27,436 bases of DNA, from NCBI GenBank assembly GCA_050944685.1, contig JBMNRP010000028.1, forward strand, positions 1 to 27,436. Direction: 5' to 3'. Every line of letters begins with the position of its first letter. The stretch's first letter is position 1. This DNA comes from CADBRN01 sp050944685 (lineage in GTDB: Bacteria > Bacillota > Clostridia > Lachnospirales > Lachnospiraceae). Positions 1 to 5,940 of this stretch are shown here, piece by piece. The position numbers and the translations under genes were made by a program. A model generated the notes under the pieces. The model made no database searches. It was not told where the DNA came from and saw nothing but the letters and a program-made list of their open reading frames with translations.

Positions 1-167
1 AGGACCATTTTGTCCGTGCGGTCTTCCGGATTGCACCAGGGTGCGCCGAAATCTCCCGCGATGATTACGACATCGTCCCGCGTCATTTTTTTCTGTTCCG
101 GGAAAGAACTCACGCGAAGCTTATCCCAGTCAATATTGGAATGTGTATCTCCGGTCACATATACCAT
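1..167 (-). CDS. Metallophosphoesterase, N-terminal part (runs off the left edge)
   Basis: Only the first 55 residues are inside the window. They read MVYVTGDTHSN, and then VVIIAGDFG around residues 33-41. These match the first two metal-binding blocks of calcineurin-like phosphoesterases (GDxH and GDxx). The ATG at 165-167 is preceded on the minus strand by AAAGGCGGTG at suitable spacing. An in-frame GTG at 174-176 lies too close to that site to be preferred. The enzyme would hydrolyse a phosphoester with a two-metal centre, but the substrate cannot be read from this fragment. It lies downstream of the DUF4230 gene on the same strand, with a terminator between them, so it is probably expressed separately. 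The family call is fairly secure; nothing finer is possible. Confidence 0.72.
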   Translation of the reverse strand, partial: MVYVTGDTHSNIDWDKLRVSSFPEQKKMTRDDVVIIAGDFGAPWCNPEDRTDKMV

Positions 168-250
168 ATCACTCACCGCCTTTCGATCCCCCGGGAATCC
201 GTCAGCTGTTATTCACGTGCAGCGTTTCCGTCTGGAAAGATTCAGCTGGT

Positions 251-283
251 AAAAGGGGCCCTGCCGGGACGGCAAGACCCCTT
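251..283 (-). terminator. Rho-independent terminator after the DUF4230 gene
   Basis: Read on the minus strand, AAGGGG-TCTTGCCG pairs with CGGCAGGG-CCCC across a short TCC loop, with two G-T wobbles, and is followed by TTTT. It lies about 30 bases past the stop codon of the minus-strand gene at 311-967. Confidence 0.75.
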
Positions 284-310
284 CCAAACATTTGTTAGAC
301 ACTTGACCGA

Positions 311-967
311 TTATGAGGCGGACGAAGAACTGACGCTCTTCGTTTCACTGTTATTTTCTGTGGTAAATTCAAGAACATATGCGTCTTTATCTCCGGAATC
401 AATATCATACATCTGTCTGACCATGCCCTTAATAACTGCCTTACCATTTTCGGTTGCTTTTTCGTAAAGTCCGTTTGCAATGGCATCTTCCACTGCCTGC
501 TCTTTCAGCGTAGCCGAAAGATCATTGCTCTTTTCGGGCGTAAACGGATTGAAAATATTATTTTTTTCTTCATAAGTTTCAAAGGAATCATTATCCACCT
601 GAGCAGAAATAATATACGGATCCGGCAAGCTAATTGTTATTTTCCTGTTTTCTTGATCGACATCCGCATCCACCTTGGTAAAATCAAATCCCGCCTTGAT
701 ATCTACAACATAACTATAAATATAATGACTTTGAGTGAAGGGCAGGTCTACTCCAAATATTTTTTTAGGGTCGCCTTCGTAGGACTGTACCTCTCTTGCC
801 CGCACTTCTTGAGTGGCTAATTCTCCAATTTCCTTAAATCCCAGTTCAGTGGTGTCGGTTTTTACGGACCCGTGCGTTATGAACGTGTAAACCACTGCAG
901 CCAGAACAACAGCAACAATAGCAATGATGATCAATGTGTTTCGAATTTTGATTCTCTTTTCTTTCAA
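311..967 (-). CDS. DUF4230-like membrane-anchored protein
   Basis: The product is about 218 residues. A short basic start (MKEKRIKIRNT) leads into one hydrophobic segment at about residues 10-30, followed by a hydrophilic domain that should lie outside the membrane. The domain has an alternating beta-like pattern (YIYSYVVDIKAGFDF, KITISLPDPYI) and a helical C-terminal part, as in DUF4230 proteins, whose function is unknown. A TTG start at 965-967 is chosen because AGGGGG precedes it by 7 bases. The longer reading from an ATG at 1037-1039 would add residues unlike a signal anchor and would start near the predicted transcription start. The gene is clearly more AT-rich than its neighbours. It has its own promoter and terminator. 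Membrane topology is inferred, and the family assignment is from memory of the pattern. Confidence 0.62.
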   Translation of the reverse strand: MKEKRIKIRNTLIIIAIVAVVLAAVVYTFITHGSVKTDTTELGFKEIGELATQEVRAREVQSYEGDPKKIFGVDLPFTQSHYIYSYVVDIKAGFDFTKVDADVDQENRKITISLPDPYIISAQVDNDSFETYEEKNNIFNPFTPEKSNDLSATLKEQAVEDAIANGLYEKATENGKAVIKGMVRQMYDIDSGDKDAYVLEFTTENNSETKSVSSSSAS

Positions 968-1027
968 CTTTAAACCCCCTGCTATTCTATTATTCGTGCT
1001 GTGTGACAGAAACAATACACAAAAAAT

Positions 1028-1033
1028 ATTATA
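1028..1033 (-). promoter_or_regulatory. Extended -10 promoter for the DUF4230 gene
   Basis: On the minus strand the sequence reads TGCTATAAT, a perfect -10 box with the TG of an extended -10 element. No good -35 box is found at 16-18 bases. It lies about 60 bases upstream of the chosen TTG start. Confidence 0.55.
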
Positions 1034-1118
1034 GCACAATATTTATCATTATGTACTAACTATTCAGGGCAATATAAGTGACATAATTTTATTATGAAAA
1101 CCCATGGAGGAAAAGAGA

Positions 1119-1147
1119 TTGCAGTCCGGGCGATTACCGTCTAAAAT
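1119..1147 (+). promoter_or_regulatory. Possible promoter for the PPTase-tadA pair
   Basis: TTGCAG (1119-1124), a 17-base spacer and TAAAAT (1142-1147) lie 48 bases before the PPTase start. The -35 box is a weak match, so the call is tentative. Confidence 0.4.
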
Positions 1148-1195
1148 ATTGAAATATCCATGCGGACGAATTCGCAGACAAGGAGTTTGAGCGAG

Positions 1196-1981
1196 ATGAA
1201 ATATCTGCAGAATCATATCGTCCTGTACCTGTTCCGCTCGGAGCGGCTGCCGCATAGCAGCGGGTTTGTGTACCGTGCGCTGGGAGATCTTCTGGAGCGG
1301 CACGGCGATTATATATCCGGAGACATCGCTCCGGGTCCGAAAGGCAGCGTGAAGCCGGAGGACCTTTCCTGTTCCGCCGGGTGGGAGCTCCGTGAGGAGC
1401 GGTACGGAAAGCCGTATTTTGCCGGCCACCCTGAGATCTGTTTTTCTCTTTCGGACAGCGACGGCTTTGTGGCAGTCGGATTTGACTCCTCCCGGATCGG
1501 AGTCGATCTCCAGGTTCATCGACGGAGAAAATCCGACACGAGAGAGGAGCTGGCCTTTCGCTGTTCCAGAATCGGCGTCCGGGCTTTTCATCCGCTGGAG
1601 CAGTCTTATATGAATGTCGCGGAAAAGCCGGACGCCGGAAGCCGGACAGAGCGCTCTATCCTTCGCTTTTTCCGGATCTGGTCCGCGAAAGAGGCATATG
1701 TCAAATATACGGGGACCGGGATCGGCGAGGGGTTTTCACGATTTTCCTCTCTCCCGGAAGATCTGTCTTTTTCCGACCAGAGAGTTTTCCGTCTTCCGCG
1801 AGACTCCTTCCGTCCGGGAGGACCGGAAATTGAGATGGAATGGCAGTCTTCCTGGGAGGCCTGCGGCGTGAGTTTTTCGCTTCTGGATTTCCGGGCGGTT
1901 ACGGGGGAAAAGCTCCGGTATTCCCTCTGTGTCGCCTCGGAACAAAAAAAATCAGCCGACTTGGTGCTGACCGTATCTTGA
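1196..1981 (+). CDS. 4'-phosphopantetheinyl transferase, Sfp type
   Basis: The 261-residue product would move the phosphopantetheine arm of CoA onto a carrier-protein serine. Visible motifs are RYGKPYF with CFSLSDSDGF near residues 75-95 (the usual FxxSHS block, with Asp where His is usual), IGVDLQ (the Mg-binding block, normally GIDIE) and the family signature WSAKEAYVKYTGTGI near residue 164. The ATG at 1196 is preferred to the in-frame ATG at 1160 because AAGGAG lies 10 bases ahead of it. The protein is slightly longer than Sfp (about 225 residues), with extra sequence between the second and third motifs. No polyketide, peptide synthetase or fatty acid gene is nearby, so its carrier protein is unknown. 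tadA follows after 13 bases, so the two are probably co-transcribed. Confidence 0.85.
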   Translation: MKYLQNHIVLYLFRSERLPHSSGFVYRALGDLLERHGDYISGDIAPGPKGSVKPEDLSCSAGWELREERYGKPYFAGHPEICFSLSDSDGFVAVGFDSSRIGVDLQVHRRRKSDTREELAFRCSRIGVRAFHPLEQSYMNVAEKPDAGSRTERSILRFFRIWSAKEAYVKYTGTGIGEGFSRFSSLPEDLSFSDQRVFRLPRDSFRPGGPEIEMEWQSSWEACGVSFSLLDFRAVTGEKLRYSLCVASEQKKSADLVLTVS

Positions 1982-1994
1982 AAAAAGGAGACGA

Positions 1995-2489
1995 ATGGAA
2001 AATCATATGACCGAGCAGGAAAAATTCATGCGCGAAGCGATCCGTCAGGCGAAAAAGGCCGAGGCGCTCATGGAAGTGCCGATCGGCTGCGTGATTGTCC
2101 GCGACGGAAAAATCATCGCGCGGGGATATAACCGGCGGAACACGGACAAGAATACGCTCTCGCACGCCGAGCTGAATGCGATCCGGAAGGCGAGCAGAAA
2201 GCTCGGTGACTGGAGACTGGAGGGCTGCACCATGTATGTGACGCTCGAGCCGTGTCAGATGTGTGCGGGCGCACTCGTCCAGTCGAGGATCGACGAAGTC
2301 GTGATCGGCTGCATGAATCCGAAGGCCGGATGTGCCGGGTCGGTGATCAACCTTCTGGAGATGGACGGCTTTAATCACAAGGTCAAAGTCACGCGTGGCG
2401 TGCTGGAGGAGGAATGCAGCTTTCTTCTGAGCGATTTTTTCCGCCGGCTTCGCCGGCAGAAAAAACGGAGCGATGACAGGGAAAGATAG
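1995..2489 (+). CDS. tadA: tRNA-specific adenosine deaminase TadA
   Basis: This 164-residue enzyme deaminates adenosine 34 to inosine in the anticodon of tRNA-Arg(ACG), which allows wobble decoding. The zinc and catalytic motifs are intact: HAE at residues 57-59 (His57 zinc ligand, Glu59 proton shuttle) and PCQMC at 86-90 (Cys87 and Cys90 zinc ligands). Length and the order of blocks fit the family. The ATG at 1995 follows AAAGGAG by four bases; a second in-frame ATG at 2007 is possible but has poorer spacing. The C-terminus is basic (RRLRRQKKR), as is common in bacterial TadA. It sits directly behind the phosphopantetheinyl transferase gene. Confidence 0.95.
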   Translation: MENHMTEQEKFMREAIRQAKKAEALMEVPIGCVIVRDGKIIARGYNRRNTDKNTLSHAELNAIRKASRKLGDWRLEGCTMYVTLEPCQMCAGALVQSRIDEVVIGCMNPKAGCAGSVINLLEMDGFNHKVKVTRGVLEEECSFLLSDFFRRLRRQKKRSDDRER

Positions 2490-2492
2490 CTG

Positions 2493-2521
2493 TTTACAAG
2501 AATTTCGGCTTGTGTTATATT
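2493..2521 (+). promoter_or_regulatory. Promoter of rpsO
   Basis: TTTACA (2493-2498), a 17-base spacer and TATATT (2516-2521). A TG at 2513-2514 makes an extended -10 element. Transcription would start near 2528, giving a leader of about 88 bases before rpsO. Confidence 0.75.
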
Positions 2522-2539
2522 ATAGCGGTATGTAATAAA

Positions 2540-2574
2540 CCCTGGTTCAGGGATCGGATTCTCCGACCGTCCCT
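2540..2574 (+). promoter_or_regulatory. Possible S15 leader with two competing hairpins
   Basis: CCCTG (2540-2544) can pair with CAGGG (2548-2552). The overlapping AGGGA (2549-2553) can instead pair with TCCCT (2570-2574), helped by CGG (2555-2557) and CCG (2563-2565). The two folds exclude each other, as in leaders through which S15 represses its own translation. No match to a named leader family is claimed. Confidence 0.35.
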
Positions 2575-2615
2575 TAATCTGCGGCATTTGGAAAAAACAA
2601 GGAGGAAAGAAACTA

Positions 2616-2882
2616 ATGATTACAAAAGAAAAGAAGCAGGAAATCATCAAAGAGTATGCCAGAACCGAGGGCGACACCGGATCGCCGGAGGTACAGGTGG
2701 CCATTCTCACAGAGCGTATCAACGAGCTGACCGAGCATCTGAAAATGAATCACAAAGATCATCATTCCAGACGCGGTCTGCTGATGATGGTCGGTAAAAG
2801 ACGCGGTCTGCTGGATTATCTGAAGTCAAAGGACATCGAGCGGTATCGTGCGCTCATCGAGAAGCTCGGACTTCGTAAATAA
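2616..2882 (+). CDS. rpsO: 30S ribosomal protein S15
   Basis: This 88-residue protein has the usual S15 length and sequence, from MITKEKKQEIIKEYART and TGSPEVQVAILTERI through the helix with HHSRRGLLMMVGKRR to the C-terminal KSKDIERYRALIEKLGLRK. S15 binds the central domain of 16S rRNA early in small-subunit assembly. The ATG at 2616 is preceded by AAGGAGGAAA at good spacing. The gene has its own strong promoter at 2493 and a terminator straight after it, so it is mainly a single-gene unit placed in front of pnp. The rpsO-pnp order is widespread in bacteria. Confidence 0.97.
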   Translation: MITKEKKQEIIKEYARTEGDTGSPEVQVAILTERINELTEHLKMNHKDHHSRRGLLMMVGKRRGLLDYLKSKDIERYRALIEKLGLRK

Positions 2883-2893
2883 TTTTGCGTATT

Positions 2894-2919
2894 AGGGCGG
2901 ATGCTATCCGCCCTTTCTT
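2894..2919 (+). terminator. Terminator after rpsO
   Basis: AGGGCGGAT (2894-2902), loop GCT and ATCCGCCCT (2906-2914) form a perfect 9-bp stem followed by the short run TTCTT. The weak U tract may allow some read-through into pnp. Confidence 0.8.
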
Positions 2920-2971
2920 GATGTTCCTGCAGGTATTCTTTTGCATTTTTCATCGTTTGATGAGATATCAG

Positions 2972-3099
2972 GGGGGAAGAGATGAACGGAACAAACGGGT
3001 TTCCTGAATAGGCAGAGCTACGCGAGAAAAACAAAGACGAGAAGAGAAGAAGAGAAGAAACAGAAGTTAAAGAAGTGAGAAGAGACGAGGAATAATAAG
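2972..3099 (+). promoter_or_regulatory. Purine-rich 5' leader of pnp with a possible 9-codon upstream ORF
   Basis: The region ahead of pnp is strikingly rich in A and G on the plus strand, with GAGAAGAGAAGAAGAGAAG-like runs from about 3022 to 3090. Near its start GGGGGGAAGAG precedes ATG at 2982, which opens a nine-codon frame (MNGTNGFPE) ending in TAG at 3009-3011. An unstructured purine-rich leader could be a ribosome or PNPase loading site; this is inference. No clear promoter was found here beyond a weak TTGCAT at 2941. Confidence 0.35.
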
Positions 3100-5235
3100 A
3101 TGGAAGAAAACAAGACATTCGCAGAAAAATATGATACCAGCTACAAGACCTATTCTATGGAACTCGCGGGACGGACTCTGTCGGTCGATATCGGAAGAGT
3201 CGGAAAACAGGCAAACGGCTGCGCGTTTATGCATTACGGAGACACCACGCTGCTCTGTACGGCTACCGCTTCCGAAAAGCCCAGAGAGGGAATTGACTTC
3301 TTCCCGCTGTCCGTTGATTACGAAGAAAAGTTCTATGCGGTCGGAAAGATCCCGGGCGGATTTAAAAAGCGCGAGGGAAAAGCGAGCGATCACGCGATCC
3401 TCACCTCCCGTGTTATTGACCGTCCGATGAGACCTCTGTTTCCGAAGGATTACCGCAATGACGTCACCCTGAACTGCATGGTGATGTCGGTTGATCCGGA
3501 GTGCGCGCCGGAGGTTGTCGCCATGCTCGGCGCTTCGCTTGCCACTTCGATTTCCGATATTCCGTTCGCCGGCCCCTGCGCCGCGACGCAGATCGGCATG
3601 CTGGACGGAAAATTTATCATTAACCCGACGGTCGATCAGGGAGACGAGTCGGATCTCAACCTGACGGTGGCTTCTACCCGCGACAAGGTCATCATGATTG
3701 AGGCGGGGGCGAATGAGCTCCCGGAGGATAAGATGATCGAGGCGATTTACCTCGCCGACGACGTCAACAAGAAGATTATCGAGTTCTTTGACAAGATCAT
3801 CGCCGAGTGCGGGAAGCCGAAGCACTCCTATGAAAGCTGCGCGGTTTCCGACGAGTTGTTCTCTGCGATCCAGGAGATCGTGCCGCCGGAAGAGATGGAA
3901 AAAGCCGTCTTTACCGATGAAAAGCAGGTCCGCGATGAAAACATCCGTCAGATCACGGAAATGCTCGAGGAGAAGTTCGCGGACAACGAGGAATACCTCG
4001 CTCAGCTGCCGGACGCGATTTACCAGTATCAGAAAAAGACAGTCCGTAAGATGATCCTGAAGGATCACAAGCGTCCGGACGGCCGTCAGATCCGCCAGAT
4101 CCGTCCGCTTGCGGCCGAGATCGACGTGATTCCGCGCGTGCATGGATCCGCCATGTTCACCCGTGGACAGACGCAGATCTGCAACGTCGTCACGCTGGCT
4201 CCTCTTGCGGATGCTCAGAAGGTAGACGGACTGGACCCGAACATCACCGAGAAGAGATACATTCACCAGTACAATTTCCCGTCCTATTCGGTCGGAGAGA
4301 CAAAGCCGAGCCGGGGACCGGGACGCCGTGAGATCGGACACGGGGCCCTTGCCGAGCGTGCCCTGGTTCCGGTGCTTCCGGATGTTGAGTCGTTCCCGTA
4401 TGCGATCCGTTCCGTATCTGAGACATTTGAGTCGAACGGTTCGACCTCTCAGGCTTCCGTCTGTGCCTCTTCGATGGCTCTGATGGCAGCCGGAGTTCCG
4501 ACGAAAAAACATGTCGCCGGTATCTCCTGCGGACTGGTCACCGGCGAGACCGATGACGATTATCTGGTTCTGACCGATATCCAGGGACTGGAAGATTTCT
4601 TCGGAGACATGGATTTCAAGGTTGCCGGAACACATGACGGAATCACGGCCATTCAGATGGATATCAAGATTCACGGTCTGACCCGTCAGATCGTGGAGGA
4701 AGCGATCCACCGCTGCAAAGAAGCCCGTGAGTTCATCCTGACCGAAGTCATGGAAAAAACGATTGCGGAACCGAGAAAAGAGGTCAGCAAACTCGCGCCG
4801 AAGATCGTACAGATCCACATCGATCCGGAGAAGATCGGCGACGTCGTCGGCCAGAGAGGAAAGACCATCAACGAGATCATTGCCCGCACCGGCGTTCAGA
4901 TCGATATCGACGACAACGGAGCCGTTTCGGTCTGCGGAAACGATCAGGCCATGATGGACAAGGCCTGCGAGTACATCCGGATTATCACCACGGATTTCGA
5001 AAAGGGAATGATCCTGAAGGGCAAAGTCGTCAGCATCAAGGAGTTCGGAGCCTTCATCGAGTTCGCACCGGGCAAGGAGGGCATGGTTCATATCTCCAAG
5101 ATCGCCAAGGAGCGCATCGATCACGTCGAGGATGTTCTGACGCTCGGAGATATTGTGACGGTGATCTGCCTCGGAAAAGACCGCATGGGACGCGTCAGCT
5201 TCAGCATCAAGGATGTGCCGAGAGACAAGAGATAA
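3100..5235 (+). CDS. pnp: Polynucleotide phosphorylase (PNPase)
   Basis: The 711-residue enzyme degrades RNA 3' to 5' using phosphate and releases nucleoside diphosphates. It acts as a trimer in the cytoplasm and is a core part of mRNA turnover. The domains are in standard order: a first RNase PH domain (GDTTLLCTATA and the PREGIDFFPL block), a helical linker, a second catalytic RNase PH domain (RPDGRQIRQIRPL, then HGSAMFTRGQTQ and SVSETFESNGSTSQAS), a KH domain at about 567-625 and an S1 domain at about 637-705 (KVVSIKEFGAFIEF). The KH loop reads VGQRGKTI, a slight variant of GxxG. The ATG at 3100 has only a modest GAGG upstream, in line with control in the leader. dut follows 20 bases after the stop and is probably co-transcribed. 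Confidence 0.98.
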   Translation: MEENKTFAEKYDTSYKTYSMELAGRTLSVDIGRVGKQANGCAFMHYGDTTLLCTATASEKPREGIDFFPLSVDYEEKFYAVGKIPGGFKKREGKASDHAILTSRVIDRPMRPLFPKDYRNDVTLNCMVMSVDPECAPEVVAMLGASLATSISDIPFAGPCAATQIGMLDGKFIINPTVDQGDESDLNLTVASTRDKVIMIEAGANELPEDKMIEAIYLADDVNKKIIEFFDKIIAECGKPKHSYESCAVSDELFSAIQEIVPPEEMEKAVFTDEKQVRDENIRQITEMLEEKFADNEEYLAQLPDAIYQYQKKTVRKMILKDHKRPDGRQIRQIRPLAAEIDVIPRVHGSAMFTRGQTQICNVVTLAPLADAQKVDGLDPNITEKRYIHQYNFPSYSVGETKPSRGPGRREIGHGALAERALVPVLPDVESFPYAIRSVSETFESNGSTSQASVCASSMALMAAGVPTKKHVAGISCGLVTGETDDDYLVLTDIQGLEDFFGDMDFKVAGTHDGITAIQMDIKIHGLTRQIVEEAIHRCKEAREFILTEVMEKTIAEPRKEVSKLAPKIVQIHIDPEKIGDVVGQRGKTINEIIARTGVQIDIDDNGAVSVCGNDQAMMDKACEYIRIITTDFEKGMILKGKVVSIKEFGAFIEFAPGKEGMVHISKIAKERIDHVEDVLTLGDIVTVICLGKDRMGRVSFSIKDVPRDKR

Positions 5236-5255
5236 TAATATCTTTGTGAGTGATT

Positions 5256-5687
5256 ATGGAAACCATTCGAATTCAGTATCTGAATGACAGGATAGAACGG
5301 CTGCGCTATATTGACGGGAAGTCGGACTGGATCGACCTGCGCGCGGCGGAAGACGTCACGCTGAAAAAAGGCGAGTTCCGTCTGATTCCGCTCGGAGTGG
5401 CGATGAAGCTGCCGGAGGGCTATGAGGCGCACATCGTCCCGCGCAGCAGTACATTTAAGAATTTCGGAATCATCCAGACCAATCACATGGGAGTGATCGA
5501 TGAGACGTACTGTGGTCCGAATGACTGGTGGTTCATGCCGGTCATCGCGATGCGCGATACGGTGATTCACTTCAATGATCGCATCTGTCAGTTCCGGATC
5601 ATGGAGCACCAGCCGAAGGTCGTTTTCGAGGAGGGAAAGCTCTCCGGAGAGGACCGGGGAGGCTTCGGATCGACGGGTAAGCAGTGA
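5256..5687 (+). CDS. dut: dUTP diphosphatase (dUTPase)
   Basis: This protein of about 143 residues hydrolyses dUTP to dUMP and pyrophosphate, keeping uracil out of DNA and supplying the thymidylate precursor. All five motifs of the trimeric dUTPase family are visible: DWIDLRA (motif 1), PRSST (2), GVIDETYCGPNDWW (3), RICQFRIM (4) and the glycine-rich C-terminal GGFGSTG (5). The ATG at 5256 is used; an in-frame GTG at 5250 would add two residues, and the ribosome binding site is weak in either case. It lies 20 bases downstream of pnp and ends before a strong terminator, so pnp-dut is likely one transcript. Confidence 0.92.
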   Translation: METIRIQYLNDRIERLRYIDGKSDWIDLRAAEDVTLKKGEFRLIPLGVAMKLPEGYEAHIVPRSSTFKNFGIIQTNHMGVIDETYCGPNDWWFMPVIAMRDTVIHFNDRICQFRIMEHQPKVVFEEGKLSGEDRGGFGSTGKQ

Positions 5688-5748
5688 ACCGAAGGTTTGC
5701 GCCCTGGCAATATTTTCAGTACAGATTTCAAAATTTGATATGAAATTG

Positions 5749-5782
5749 AAAGCTGTCCCGCGGCAACGGGGCAGCTTTTTTC
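5749..5782 (+). terminator. Terminator after dut
   Basis: AAGCTGTCCCG (5750-5760) pairs with CGGGGCAGCTT (5767-5777) across a six-base loop, with one wobble pair, followed by TTTT. It ends the pnp-dut unit. Confidence 0.88.
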
Positions 5783-5851
5783 CTCCCGGACAGACAATCC
5801 GCTCCGGCAAAGAGAAATGGTTCCGGAACAAAATAATCAATCTGTCCCCTC

Positions 5852-5880
5852 TTGTTTGTTCGGCAGCTCTTTGATAAAAT
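5852..5880 (+). promoter_or_regulatory. Promoter of the GTPase-NYN gene
   Basis: TTGTTT (5852-5857), 17-base spacer, TAAAAT (5875-5880). The predicted start of transcription near 5887 places the in-frame TTG at 5893 almost at the 5' end, which favours the ATG at 5941 as the real start. Confidence 0.65.
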
Positions 5881-5940
5881 GAGGGCAGCGATTTGGAGAC
5901 CCGTCGTAAGAATTCGGATTTTTCCGGGGAAGCATCGGAA

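Noticed and set aside
1101..1190. A 28-codon ORF starting at ATG 1104 upstream of the PPTase gene
   Set aside because: There is no ribosome binding site, it overlaps the predicted promoter, and its translation is unremarkable.
2541..2570. tRNA-like GGTTC segment
   Set aside because: No acceptor, D or anticodon stems surround it. It is part of the rpsO leader.
3067..5124. A 685-codon open frame antisense to pnp
   Set aside because: It mirrors the pnp codons, has a monotonous Leu/Asp/Arg-rich translation without recognisable domains, and the sense gene is certain.
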